Part shown: piece by piece, positions 18,858 to 26,740 of the stretch
How the letters are laid out: each line of letters begins with the position of its first letter
Position numbering within the stretch: the first letter of the stretch is position 1
Source of the DNA: UBA1723 sp045641625
GTDB taxonomy: Bacteria > Bacteroidota > Bacteroidia > Bacteroidales > Paludibacteraceae
Length of the DNA: 56,637 bases
Assembly: GCA_045641625.1 (NCBI GenBank)
Contig: JAZUHH010000063.1
Coordinates: 1 to 56,637, forward strand
Direction: 5' to 3'
The notes under the pieces: generated by a model
Database searches by the model: none
What the model was told of the DNA's origin: nothing
What the model saw: the letters and a program-made list of their open reading frames with translations, nothing else
Made by a program: the position numbers and the translations under genes

Positions 18858-20711
18858 TTATTTCTTGATAACCTTGTAAGTCATATTGCCTACCTTAACT
18901 GCGTAGATTCCGTTTGGAAGACAAATGCTTGTCACATAATCCTTGGCAACCTTTTTAGCCATCAAGATGCCTGACATAGAGTAAACCTCTATTACATTGC
19001 CGTCAGCGCCATAGATTTCGATTCCGTTCTCAGTAGAGACGATGCAAGCCTTTGCAGCCTCAACATCATCTGCAGAAGAACCTTCGTCCTCAAGCTTCAA
19101 CATCAAGGAAATAGCACTGCTTGTGATAGAAAGAATAGCCTTTCCGTTGTCTGACAAGTACTCGCCAGTCTGTCCCCAGATGTTAGGCAAAGCATTCTGA
19201 TATTGTTTAGCTGTCAAATCTCCTGTTACTGCTGGACTAGTGAACTCGTATCCGTTGACTGTAATCTTGTTGACAGTAAATGTGTACAACGAGTCGTTTT
19301 CATATTCCAAGTAGCCAAGGTTAGTCAAACCGTCCTTCTTTGATGCAGGTGAAAGGTCGATGTCAAGGTTCTTAGCTGTGCTCTTAACAGCTTTTGAGTT
19401 GTTGCTCCAGTCAGTGAACTGGCAAGTGAACTTAGCGTCTTCCTTAGCGCCGTTCATAGTTATGTTCACAACGTAGCTCTCAATTAGAGCAAGCTTAGTC
19501 TTTGGAGCTGTAGTGTCAATCTCAATCTCCTGGTCGAAGGCATCGTTGATAGCCTCAACAATGTAAGGGCGAGCCAAAGTGTTTGATGATCTGTTGACAG
19601 TTCCAAATCCTTTGGCTGTGCTGACATGACCGTTGTCCCAAAGAACAGGAACTGCACCTACACGACGGGCGTTCTCGCAAAGAGTCTTTGTCCAGTAAGC
19701 TGTATAGTCTGAGTTCTCTTCATCGTATGCAGTCTTGTCAACAGTTCCGTACTCGCCAACGATAACTGGATAACCCTGAGATGTGAACCAAGTCTTTAGC
19801 TTGTCAAACTGTCCTGACATTGTGTTCTCGCTGTTGGCACCCTGTCCGTAAGTAGTACATTTGCCCGAGTTCCAAGCGGCATCTCCCCAACGTGTAACAC
19901 CTGCATCAGTGTCATCACCACAAAGGTCCCAAGGAGCGTAATAGTGAACAGAAATCATCAGACGGTTGCCTTTGACGTTTTTGTCAAGGTACTTGTCATC
20001 TGGAATCTTGAATCCATTAGCTTCTGATGTAGCATCAATATCTGTGTTCCAACCAGGAACCAATAGCCAACGCTTTGCATTGTTGATGCTGATTGGACGA
20101 ACAGTCTCAACGAAAATCTGGTTATAGTCGTTGATGTTGTTATAGCAGTTTGCGTCAATACCGTTATAACTGCCATTAAACACCTCGTTCATTGATTCGA
20201 AAATCAAATGCTCGTCATAGTCCTTGAACTCTGTAGCAATCTGCTCCCAAAAAGCTTTATACTTAGCCTTGATTTCTGTCTGGTTGCTGGCATCGCAAAG
20301 AAGCCATCCTCCAGTTACACCATGATAGCCATCGCCATGAATGTTAGTGATGACATAAAGGTCCTCGGCCAAAGCCATGTCGATAACTTCCTTGACTCTT
20401 GCAAGCCACTCTGGGTCGATTGTATAGTTCGGTGCAGAACCAATCTTGCTCAAATAGGAAACAGGAATACGGATTGTATTGAATCCGCTGTTCTTGATAA
20501 GCTTCATCAAAGCAGCCGAAGCCTTAGGGTTACCCCAACAAGTTTCGTTAGGTGTACCGTTCGTGTTGGCCTCGAGAGTGTTTCCCAAGTTCCAGCCGGC
20601 ACCCATAGCCTCAACTATCTCGTGCTGAGAAAGATCGTCAAACTTATTGTCTGCGCTTGCTGTTGCAAAAGAGGCAGCACCAATAAAAGGTAGTAAAAAT
20701 TTCAAATTCAT
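18858..20711 (-). CDS. Secreted GH5 glycoside hydrolase (cellulase-like) with T9SS sorting domain
   Basis: This protein of 617 residues starts at MNLKFLLPFIG. The longer frame to 20741 uses a TTG close to the promoter and is not preferred. It has a signal peptide (about 1-20), then a GH5 catalytic domain (about 25-370). The acid/base Glu is in SMNEVFNG, the nucleophile Glu in VGEYGTVD, and conserved GAGWNLGNT and IRIPVSY stretches are present. An Ig-like or CBM-like beta module follows at about 390-490. The last 70 residues (for example YSMSGILMAKKV ending in VGNMTYKVIKK) are a T9SS type A sorting domain, so the enzyme should be exported and anchored at the cell surface. Beta-1,4-glucan is the likely substrate, although GH5 covers several specificities. 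Confidence 0.88.
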   Translation of the reverse strand: MNLKFLLPFIGAASFATASADNKFDDLSQHEIVEAMGAGWNLGNTLEANTNGTPNETCWGNPKASAALMKLIKNSGFNTIRIPVSYLSKIGSAPNYTIDPEWLARVKEVIDMALAEDLYVITNIHGDGYHGVTGGWLLCDASNQTEIKAKYKAFWEQIATEFKDYDEHLIFESMNEVFNGSYNGIDANCYNNINDYNQIFVETVRPISINNAKRWLLVPGWNTDIDATSEANGFKIPDDKYLDKNVKGNRLMISVHYYAPWDLCGDDTDAGVTRWGDAAWNSGKCTTYGQGANSENTMSGQFDKLKTWFTSQGYPVIVGEYGTVDKTAYDEENSDYTAYWTKTLCENARRVGAVPVLWDNGHVSTAKGFGTVNRSSNTLARPYIVEAINDAFDQEIEIDTTAPKTKLALIESYVVNITMNGAKEDAKFTCQFTDWSNNSKAVKSTAKNLDIDLSPASKKDGLTNLGYLEYENDSLYTFTVNKITVNGYEFTSPAVTGDLTAKQYQNALPNIWGQTGEYLSDNGKAILSITSSAISLMLKLEDEGSSADDVEAAKACIVSTENGIEIYGADGNVIEVYSMSGILMAKKVAKDYVTSICLPNGIYAVKVGNMTYKVIKK

Positions 20712-20764
20712 AAGCTTGAATATATTAGTATTGTTAAGCAAAGTATTATTGCCGTTAGTTGCGG

Positions 20765-20772
20765 CAAATATA
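20765..20772 (-). promoter_or_regulatory. Promoter -7 element of the GH5 gene
   Basis: The minus strand reads TATATTTG. The sequence just downstream (20749-20767) forms a small inverted repeat, TTGCCG with CGGCAA, at the expected transcript 5' end. Confidence 0.55.
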
Positions 20773-20828
20773 TGTAATCTTTTTAGTCCAATATTATATT
20801 ATAGTGTGATTAGGGAATTGTAGCCACT

Positions 20829-21242
20829 TTATTTGGTACAAACCTCCACCTCTCTTAGTCCGTCATTAACCTCTTTTATAGTGATAGTGGCAACTTCGTC
20901 AGGCAAGTATTCGTCCACCAGCTGAGGCCATTCCATGAATACATAGTGGTCGGAATAAAGGTATTCGTCCAGTCCAAGATCTATCGCCTCCTGCAGAGTG
21001 TTCACGCGATAGAAATCGAAATGGAACACATCGGCAACGCTTCCCTTGTATTCGTTCACGATGGCGAAAGTCGGGGAATTTACCTCTTCGTCCACACCCA
21101 GCTGTTTGCAGATGGATTTGATTAGGGTTGTCTTTCCTGCTCCCATCTCTCCGATCATGCGAACAAGTTTGTAGTCTCCAAGTGCTGTGATGACTTCCTT
21201 GGCTACTGAATCTATTTCGTTGATGTCAAACTGTTTTTTCAT
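20829..21242 (-). CDS. tsaE: TsaE, tRNA threonylcarbamoyladenosine biosynthesis ATPase
   Basis: This 137-residue P-loop ATPase assists TsaB-TsaD in making the t6A modification at position 37 of ANN-decoding tRNAs. The Walker A motif GEMGAGKTTLIKS lies at about residues 28-40, followed by the family stretches VNSPTFAIVNEY and FHFDFYR, and FMEWPQ near the C-terminus. Length is normal. It is divergently transcribed from miaB, another position-37 tRNA modification gene. Its leader contains a copy of the dispersed ATCGACGA repeat directly after the promoter element. Confidence 0.92.
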   Translation of the reverse strand: MKKQFDINEIDSVAKEVITALGDYKLVRMIGEMGAGKTTLIKSICKQLGVDEEVNSPTFAIVNEYKGSVADVFHFDFYRVNTLQEAIDLGLDEYLYSDHYVFMEWPQLVDEYLPDEVATITIKEVNDGLREVEVCTK

Positions 21243-21260
21243 CTATAATCTGATTATGGT

Positions 21261-21291
21261 TGACTCGCTCTGCTTCGTCGATATAAACATT
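21261..21291 (-). repeat. ATCGACGA-type short interspersed repeat in the tsaE leader
   Basis: The minus strand reads AATGTTTATATCGACGAAGC, then AGAGCGAGTCA. The same block occurs at 43719-43748 and 33420-33450, with its first half also at 39890-39923. It starts a few bases downstream of the tsaE -7 element, so it lies in the untranslated leader. Confidence 0.75.
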
Positions 21292-21294
21292 TTG

Positions 21295-21302
21295 CAAATG
21301 TA
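21295..21302 (-). promoter_or_regulatory. Promoter -7 element of tsaE
   Basis: The minus strand reads TACATTTG (TAnnTTTG), 53 bases before the tsaE start codon. Confidence 0.55.
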
Positions 21303-21375
21303 TCAAATATCATTGAGAATATTTATATTGGTGACGAAAAAATCGAGTCAATAAGGCAAAATCGCAGGCAGATTT

Positions 21376-21410
21376 GCCTCGATTATTTATTTTCGGCGAT
21401 TTTCAATTCG
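21376..21410 (+). repeat. GCCTCGA...CGGCGA-type short interspersed repeat
   Basis: The sequence runs GCCTCGATTATTTATTTTCG then GCGATTTTCAATTCG. It is a variant of the element at 21438-21471, sharing GCCTCGA, an AT-rich centre, TCGGCGATTTTCAATT and spacing. It lies upstream of the miaB promoter, unlike the neighbouring copy. A weaker related stretch with AATCGAGTCAATA lies at 21331-21356. Confidence 0.6.
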
Positions 21411-21430
21411 ACTATAACTAAAATTTTCAC

Positions 21431-21438
21431 TATCTTTG
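21431..21438 (+). promoter_or_regulatory. Promoter -7 element of miaB
   Basis: The plus strand reads TATCTTTG. Transcription should begin near 21445, which makes the upstream in-frame ATG at 21446 unusable and supports the miaB start at 21497. Confidence 0.7.
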
Positions 21439-21471
21439 CCTCGAAATGAATTCATCGGCGATTTTCAATTG
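21438..21471 (+). repeat. GCCTCGA...CGGCGA-type repeat in the miaB leader
   Basis: The sequence GCCTCGAAATGAATTCATCG followed by GCGATTTTCAATTG begins at the last base of the miaB -7 element. The same arrangement (TATCTTTG joined to GCCTCGAAAT) occurs before the PASTA gene at 39883-39923. Confidence 0.75.
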
Positions 21472-21496
21472 CAGAGATTATTTATATATAAAGAAC

Positions 21497-22843
21497 ATGA
21501 AAACAGACTCTAAATCTGCGACTAAGAAGCTTTTTATTGAAACTTACGGATGCCAAATGAATGTGGCGGACAGTGAGGTGGTGGCTGCGATAATGCAGAC
21601 TGTCGGTTATGAGGTAACCGAGAACATGGACGAAGCTGATGCAATCTTTGCCAACACATGTTCCATCAGGGACAATGCGGAGCAAAAGATTCATTCCCGC
21701 ATCCAGTTCTTCCAGTCTTTGAAGCGTCAGCGCCCGTCATTGATTGTCGGTATTTTGGGATGTATGGCAGAGAGAATGAAGGACGAGCTGCTTGCAAGCG
21801 GTGTGGTTAACCTTGTATGCGGACCGGATGCCTATCTGGATCTTCCTAACCTTGTGTCGAGTGTTGAGGTCGGAGAGAAGGCTATCAACGTCAATCTTTC
21901 AAAGACTGAGACTTATCAGAACGTCATCCCTGCGCGTATCGGCCACAACCGCATTTCAGGTTTCGTATCAATCATGAGAGGCTGCAACAACTTCTGCTCA
22001 TACTGTATCGTGCCTTATACAAGAGGTAGGGAGAGAAGCCGTGAAGTTGAAAGCATCCTGAACGAAATCAGAGATCTTCAGACCCGTGGTTTCAAGGAAG
22101 TTACCCTTCTTGGTCAGAACGTGAACTCATACATGTATGAGGGAGAAAATGGTGCGGTGAACTTTGCCATGCTGCTTGAAATCGTGGCCAGCGAATTTCC
22201 AAGTATGCGTATTCGTTTTTCGACTTCGCACCCTAAGGACATGACAGATGACATTCTCTACACCATCGCAAAGTGTCCGAATGTGTGCAACCATATCCAT
22301 CTTCCCGTACAGAGCGGAAGCAATGCCGTGCTTAAGGCTATGAACAGGAAATATACCCGTGAGTGGTATCTGGACCGTATTGCCGCAATTCGTCGAATCA
22401 TTCCTGACTGCGGTATCTCTACGGACATGTTCTGCGGTTTCCATGACGAGACCGAGGAGGATCATCAGCAGACTCTTTCGCTTATGCGAGAGGTTGTGTT
22501 CGATTCAGCCTTCATGTTCAAGTATTCCGAGCGTCCTGGTACATTTGCATCCACTCACCTTCCAGACAATATATCGGAGGAGGTAAAGATCGAGCGTCTT
22601 AACCAGATCATTGCTTTGCAGACAGAGCTTTCTCAGGTAAGCAACCAGAAGGATCTTGGCAAGACATTCGAGGTTCTTGTAGAGGGCAGAAGCAAGAGAA
22701 GCAGCGAACAGCTGTTCGGACGCACTCAGCAGAACAAGGTGGTTGTGTTCCCTCGTGAAGACGCAAAGGTCGGAGACATCATCAAGGTAAAGGTCAACTC
22801 GACTACTGCCGCTACACTTATAGGAGAGATTGTAAAGGAATAA
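21497..22843 (+). CDS. miaB: MiaB, tRNA-2-methylthio-N6-dimethylallyladenosine synthase
   Basis: This is a 448-residue radical SAM methylthiotransferase that modifies A37 of tRNAs reading UNN codons. The N-terminal domain binds an auxiliary iron-sulfur cluster through Cys residues in YGCQMN, NTCSIRDNA and LGCMAERMK. The radical SAM motif is CNNFCSYC within RGCNNFCSYCIVPYTRG. A TRAM domain occupies about the last 65 residues. The open frame extends 17 codons upstream to 21446, but that region is the promoter-proximal repeat. The ATG at 21497, preceded by AAAGAA, begins MKTDSKSATKKLFIETYGCQ and gives the normal length. mscL follows after 29 bases. Confidence 0.95.
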   Translation: MKTDSKSATKKLFIETYGCQMNVADSEVVAAIMQTVGYEVTENMDEADAIFANTCSIRDNAEQKIHSRIQFFQSLKRQRPSLIVGILGCMAERMKDELLASGVVNLVCGPDAYLDLPNLVSSVEVGEKAINVNLSKTETYQNVIPARIGHNRISGFVSIMRGCNNFCSYCIVPYTRGRERSREVESILNEIRDLQTRGFKEVTLLGQNVNSYMYEGENGAVNFAMLLEIVASEFPSMRIRFSTSHPKDMTDDILYTIAKCPNVCNHIHLPVQSGSNAVLKAMNRKYTREWYLDRIAAIRRIIPDCGISTDMFCGFHDETEEDHQQTLSLMREVVFDSAFMFKYSERPGTFASTHLPDNISEEVKIERLNQIIALQTELSQVSNQKDLGKTFEVLVEGRSKRSSEQLFGRTQQNKVVVFPREDAKVGDIIKVKVNSTTAATLIGEIVKE

Positions 22844-22872
22844 GATAATATTAAACTATAATTTTTTTAAAC

Positions 22873-23298
22873 ATGGGAAAATTTATTGAGGACTTCAAGA
22901 AGTTCGCCGTTAAAGGCAATGTTATGGACATGGCAGTCGGTGTAATCATCGGTGGTGCTTTCGGTAAGATCGTTTCTTCGTTGGTTGCTGACGTTATCAT
23001 GCCGCTTGTAGGTTTGGCTGTTGGTGGTGTGTCTTTCACTGACCTTAAGTGCACTCTTAAGGAGGCTACAACTGCAGCTGACGGTACAGAGGTTGCTGCT
23101 GTAACTCTTAACTACGGTAACTTCCTACAGACTGCATTTGATTTCTTTATCATTGCATTGTCTATCTTCTGCTTCATCCGTATCATCACTAAGTTGACTG
23201 AGAAGAAGAAGGCTGAGGAGGCTGCAGCTCCTGCACCAGCTCCATCTAAGGAGGAGGTTCTTCTAACAGAGATTCGTGACCTTTTGAAGAACAAGTAA
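22873..23298 (+). CDS. mscL: MscL, large-conductance mechanosensitive channel
   Basis: This 141-residue protein forms the homopentameric emergency valve that opens under hypo-osmotic shock. It has the conserved N-terminal amphipathic helix and pore helix (FKKFAVKGNVMDMAVGVIIGGAFGKIVSSLV), a periplasmic loop of about 40 residues, a second membrane helix (FDFFIIALSIFCFIRI) and a charged C-terminal helix after an Ala/Pro-rich linker. It is probably read through from miaB, 29 bases upstream, because I see no clear promoter between them. A strong hairpin terminator follows. Confidence 0.96.
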   Translation: MGKFIEDFKKFAVKGNVMDMAVGVIIGGAFGKIVSSLVADVIMPLVGLAVGGVSFTDLKCTLKEATTAADGTEVAAVTLNYGNFLQTAFDFFIIALSIFCFIRIITKLTEKKKAEEAAAPAPAPSKEEVLLTEIRDLLKNK

Positions 23299-23324
23299 TC
23301 GTTCTTTACATAGAGGATAAACAT

Positions 23325-23360
23325 TCACCCCTTCACTTTCATCTGAGAGTGAAGGGGTGA
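23325..23360 (+). terminator. Terminator after mscL
   Basis: A 13-bp perfect stem TCACCCCTTCACT / AGTGAAGGGGTGA with a 10-base loop is followed by TTTGTTT. Confidence 0.85.
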
Positions 23361-23478
23361 TTTGTTTCTACTATTTTTCTGTCATTATAGATAACTCTAA
23401 CTAATACTATTACTTCTTGTAAAATTCTAATAAACCCTCTCTTGATAAGTTTGAAGCTAAAGAGTCTATTGATAAAGA

Positions 23479-23688
23479 CTAGCGATCTTCCCAATAGTCA
23501 AACATGATATCAATGTTTTTACTTGTTTCGTTGTCAATAGGTTTTACTTTTTTAATGTTTCTTCCTTTTTGCGACTGCAGATATAATAATAAAAATAAAC
23601 AAATGGCGATTTCTGCTTAATATTCCCTTGTTTTTCTTAATTCAATATATCTGTACCATTCAAAGAATATTAACATTTTAAATGTCAT
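23479..23688 (-). pseudogene. Possible decayed small membrane protein gene, one in-frame stop
   Basis: On the minus strand an ATG at 23688 opens 23 codons (MTFKMLIFFEWYRYIELRKT and three more residues). A TAA at 23617-23619 follows, and the same frame then runs on for 45 codons to TAG at 23479. The second part starts with a hydrophobic run (AICLFLLLYL) and ends in a hydrophilic tail (PIDNETSKNIDIMFDYWEDR) that looks coding rather than random. There is no usual start codon for the second part. This may be a remnant with a nonsense mutation or a chance frame. I do not recognise the protein. Confidence 0.25.
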
Positions 23689-24089
23689 CGAGGAATTTTT
23701 GCTCTATGTAAAATATCATTTGTCCTTGATATGTTTTGACTATTTGTTTCAGAATTTTATTTTTATCGGTCAAGACTTTTTACCTTAATTTACAAGTTTG
23801 TTTCCTGCTTCATTCTATATCAAGTCCCTTTTTGATTTTTGTAATGTGTATGTTTTTTAGTTTGCTGGCTTTATTACAAGATGTGCTCGTTTGTCCATAT
23901 AGATTTGATCTGCCTTGTTGGAAAAACTGTCGGAATTGACGTTTCTTTTGCCTCTGCCATTGGTGTCAGACGAATAAGCGAGTCTGTTCTCTGCACGAAT
24001 ATATTTTTTTTGTGCAATAGAGAAAAATTGAATAACGATGATGAAAAAATGAAAAGTGCACAATCAAAAAAAATGTGTGCATAAGTTTT

Positions 24090-24117
24090 TTGCACACACT
24101 TGTCAACGAGTGTGCAA
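24090..24117 (+). promoter_or_regulatory. Hairpin within a GTGCA-motif cluster
   Basis: TTGC and ACACTTG pair with CGAGTGT and GCAA around a TCAA loop, with a two-base bulge. Seven GTGCA or TGCAC motifs occur between about 23995 and 24125. The element is upstream of the promoter of the XRE-cupin gene, so a protein-binding site or a small transcript is possible. No known family is recognised. Confidence 0.3.
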
Positions 24118-24198
24118 ATTGCACGAAAAAGTTTGATTTTGTGTTCGAAATCGACTAAAAAAAAGTGAAAAGTTGCTTGGTATTTTAAATCCGTACTC

Positions 24199-24206
24199 TA
24201 CTTTTG
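24199..24206 (+). promoter_or_regulatory. Promoter -7 element of the XRE-cupin operon
   Basis: The plus strand reads TACTTTTG (TAnnTTTG), giving a leader of about 95 bases before the start codon at 24307. Confidence 0.55.
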
Positions 24207-24306
24207 CAAATGCGAAAGTTGCGGGAATCCCACAATTTTATGTCTCTCTTCTTTTTTTGAAGGGTAAAGAGAAAAAATGAACAACTAACACGAAAAAAAT
24301 ATAATT

Positions 24307-24879
24307 ATGTCATATTCAGAATCAGTAGGTAAGAAGATGAAAGAACTTCGCGAGCAGAAGGGTCTTTCGATTGCGCAGTTGGCAGAGAATTGTAAGTTGA
24401 GCGAGGAGGTTATTGCCGACATTGAGAACGCAAAGAACGTACCTAACATCGCAGTCCTTGCAGAGATGGCTCGCGGATTGAATGTGCGTCCTGAGACTTT
24501 CGTTGATGATGGTGAGGGTTGCGGTCCAGTCTTGACAAGGAACGGAGAGGGTACTGTTTCTACAAACTATGCGAACGGTCATGTCTCGCATCCTGTTTTT
24601 GCTTCATATTGTGACCTTGCGGCAGGAAAGCCTGGCAGTCACATGGAACCGTTCGTCTTGACACTAAAGGCGTCAGATGGCGAGGAGGCACCTATGTCAA
24701 AACATGAGGGCGAGGAGATGATTTACGTCCTTGAGGGCGAGGTTGAAGTTGTATATGGCAAGAACACATACTCGTTGAAGAAGGGTGACAGCCTGTACTA
24801 TGATTCGGTAATCCCTCATTCAGTCACTACAAAGAGCGCAGCCAAGGTTCTTGCTGTGATCTATACTCCAATTAACTAA
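24307..24879 (+). CDS. XRE-family transcriptional regulator with cupin sensor domain
   Basis: This 190-residue protein joins a Cro/C1-type helix-turn-helix (about residues 8-62, with LREQKGLSIAQLAENCKLS) to a C-terminal cupin_2 barrel (about 105-188). The cupin contains HEGEEMIYVLEGEVEV and KKGDSLYYDSVIPHSV. Proteins of this layout sense a small molecule in the cupin and control nearby genes. It lies 19 bases before an acyl-CoA synthetase gene in the same direction and is preceded by the longest intergenic region of the window, so it probably regulates its own operon. The ligand is unknown; a link to fatty or aromatic acid activation is inferred from the neighbour only. Confidence 0.88.
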   Translation: MSYSESVGKKMKELREQKGLSIAQLAENCKLSEEVIADIENAKNVPNIAVLAEMARGLNVRPETFVDDGEGCGPVLTRNGEGTVSTNYANGHVSHPVFASYCDLAAGKPGSHMEPFVLTLKASDGEEAPMSKHEGEEMIYVLEGEVEVVYGKNTYSLKKGDSLYYDSVIPHSVTTKSAAKVLAVIYTPIN

Positions 24880-24898
24880 CCTCATAGACTTTTTTATT

Positions 24899-26551
24899 AT
24901 GAGTCAACTAAGTAACCGCACTTTGACTGACTGGTTGGAATACTGGTCAAAGGAAATTCCGGACAATGAGTGCGTGGTATATTCCGATCGCGACTTCCGT
25001 TTGACTTGGAAGGAGATGAACGATCGCTCGGACCGTATGGCAAAGGGTTTGCTTGCCCTTGGCCTTAAGAAAGGTTCACACGTAGGTATTTGGGCAACTA
25101 ACGTGCCTAACTGGCTTACCCTATTATATGCTACTGCCAAGATCGGCGCTGTGCTTGTGACAGTGAACACTAACTACAAGCAGGAGGAGTTGGAATACTT
25201 GTGCAAAAACGCAGACCTTGACGCTCTGTTCCTGATGGACGGAACTTGGGAGAGCGACTTTGTAGATATGACCTACAAGATGCTTCCTGAGTTAAAGACT
25301 CAGAGCAGAGGCTCTCTTGACAGCAAGAGATTCCCTCGCATGAAGCACGTTATATACCTTGGAACTGAAAAGCACCGCGGAATGTACAGCGTGAGCGAGC
25401 TTTTCCTTCTTGGTGACATGGTCGAGGATTCTCTGCTTGCCGATGCCAAGAAGAATGTGAACTGCCACGATGTTGTGAACATGCAGTACACTTCCGGAAC
25501 AACAGGTTTCCCCAAGGGAGTAATGCTTACCCACTACAACATTGCAAACAACGGCTACGCTACAGGCGAGCAGATGGAATTCACGCAGAAGGACAAGCTT
25601 TGCACATGTGTGCCTTTGTTCCACTGCTTCGGAGTTGTGCTTGCTACAATGGCTTGCCTGACACACGGTTCGACAATGGTCATGGTCGAGAAGTTCGATG
25701 CCTTGACGGTTCTTGCCTCTGTCCACAAGGAGAGGTGTACAGTCCTTTACGGTGTGCCGACAATGTTCATCGCAGAGCTTAACCATCCAATGTTCAGCAT
25801 GTTCGACTTGACTTGCCTTCGTACAGGTATTATGGCGGGAGCTCTTTGTCCTGTTGACCTTATGGAGAGGGTTGAGAAGGAAATGTACATCAAGATCACT
25901 TCAGTATATGGACTTACAGAGACTTCTCCGGGCATGACTCACACAAATATCAGAGACACTTTCGAGAAGCGCTGCACAACTGTGGGAACTGACTTCCCGT
26001 TCGTTGACGTAAAGGTCTTGAATCCGGAAACCGGAGAAGAGTGCAAGCCAGGAGAGCAGGGCGAGATGTGCTGCAAGGGCTACAACGTGATGAAGGGTTA
26101 CTACAACAATCCGGAGGGAACAGCAGAGATCATTGATGCAAACGGTTACCTGCATTCCGGTGACTTGGGTGTCAAGGACGAGGATGGCTACTACAAGATT
26201 ACAGGACGAATCAAGGACATGATAATCCGTGGCGGCGAGAACATCTACCCTAAGGAAATCGAAGAGTTCCTGCGCAAGATGAAGGGAATCAACGATATTC
26301 AGGTGGCTGGAATCGAAAGCCCCAAGTATGGTGAGCAGGTAGGCGCATTCATCATCAAGGACAAGGACTCAAACATTACTGAAGAGGACGTTGTGGCATT
26401 CTGCAAGGGCAACATCGCCAGATACAAGATTCCGAAGTATGTGTTCTTCATCGACGCTTTCCCGTTGACAGGTTCGGGAAAGATCCAGAAGTTCAAGCTA
26501 AAGACTTTGGGTGCTGAACTTTGCAAGCAGAAGGGAATAGAGATAGTATAG
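24899..26551 (+). CDS. AMP-binding acyl-CoA synthetase
   Basis: This 550-residue member of the ANL superfamily activates a carboxylic acid with ATP and joins it to CoA. The AMP-binding P-loop YTSGTTGFPKGVMLTHYN lies near residue 200, the GLTETSPG motif near 340, and the hinge region LHSGDLGVKDEDGYYKITGR near 420. The C-terminal catalytic Lys motif is TGSGKIQKFKL. Medium- or long-chain fatty acids are the likely substrates by overall resemblance, but specificity cannot be fixed from motifs. It forms an operon with the XRE-cupin regulator 19 bases upstream. Confidence 0.9.
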   Translation: MSQLSNRTLTDWLEYWSKEIPDNECVVYSDRDFRLTWKEMNDRSDRMAKGLLALGLKKGSHVGIWATNVPNWLTLLYATAKIGAVLVTVNTNYKQEELEYLCKNADLDALFLMDGTWESDFVDMTYKMLPELKTQSRGSLDSKRFPRMKHVIYLGTEKHRGMYSVSELFLLGDMVEDSLLADAKKNVNCHDVVNMQYTSGTTGFPKGVMLTHYNIANNGYATGEQMEFTQKDKLCTCVPLFHCFGVVLATMACLTHGSTMVMVEKFDALTVLASVHKERCTVLYGVPTMFIAELNHPMFSMFDLTCLRTGIMAGALCPVDLMERVEKEMYIKITSVYGLTETSPGMTHTNIRDTFEKRCTTVGTDFPFVDVKVLNPETGEECKPGEQGEMCCKGYNVMKGYYNNPEGTAEIIDANGYLHSGDLGVKDEDGYYKITGRIKDMIIRGGENIYPKEIEEFLRKMKGINDIQVAGIESPKYGEQVGAFIIKDKDSNITEEDVVAFCKGNIARYKIPKYVFFIDAFPLTGSGKIQKFKLKTLGAELCKQKGIEIV

Positions 26552-26680
26552 TCTGCGCTTTCTGCGACGCTGACATAAAGATAGTGTACAAGAGGGGTGT
26601 TTTCATTCCTCTTGTATTCGTTTTTCCGGCTATTATCGGAAAATTGGAGAATGCCGTACCCCAAATAAAGAACTTTTTAC

Positions 26681-26688
26681 TATTTTTG
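26681..26688 (+). promoter_or_regulatory. Promoter -7 element of the GH3 gene
   Basis: The plus strand reads TATTTTTG, about 53 bases before the GH3 start codon. Confidence 0.6.
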
Positions 26689-26740
26689 CATGAAAAGAAT
26701 TATACTATAGAATCTATATAGGCAAAAAGGAACAATCGGT

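Larger units (their letters stand above)
23361..24306. other. Long AT-rich gap between mscL and the XRE-cupin gene
   Basis: These 946 bases contain no convincing gene of normal length. Two things stand out. At 23479-23688 on the minus strand there is a coding-like stretch split by one stop (listed separately). At about 23995-24125 there is a cluster of TGCAC/GTGCA motifs including an imperfect hairpin at 24090-24117. The promoter element of the downstream gene is at 24199-24206. The plus- and minus-strand frames of 60-73 codons here look like chance AT-rich frames. Confidence 0.5.

Noticed and set aside
21261..21471. Integron attC sites
   Set aside because: The repeats lack the paired core sites and long imperfect palindrome of attC, and there is no integron integrase or cassette order here.
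21446..21496. N-terminal extension of MiaB from the ATG at 21446
   Set aside because: This ATG lies at the predicted transcription start and within the dispersed repeat. The start at 21497 gives the normal family N-terminus.
23736..24095. Several 60-73 codon frames in the gap before the XRE-cupin gene
   Set aside because: They overlap on both strands, are rich in Phe/Leu/Lys as expected from AT-rich DNA, and lack promoters.
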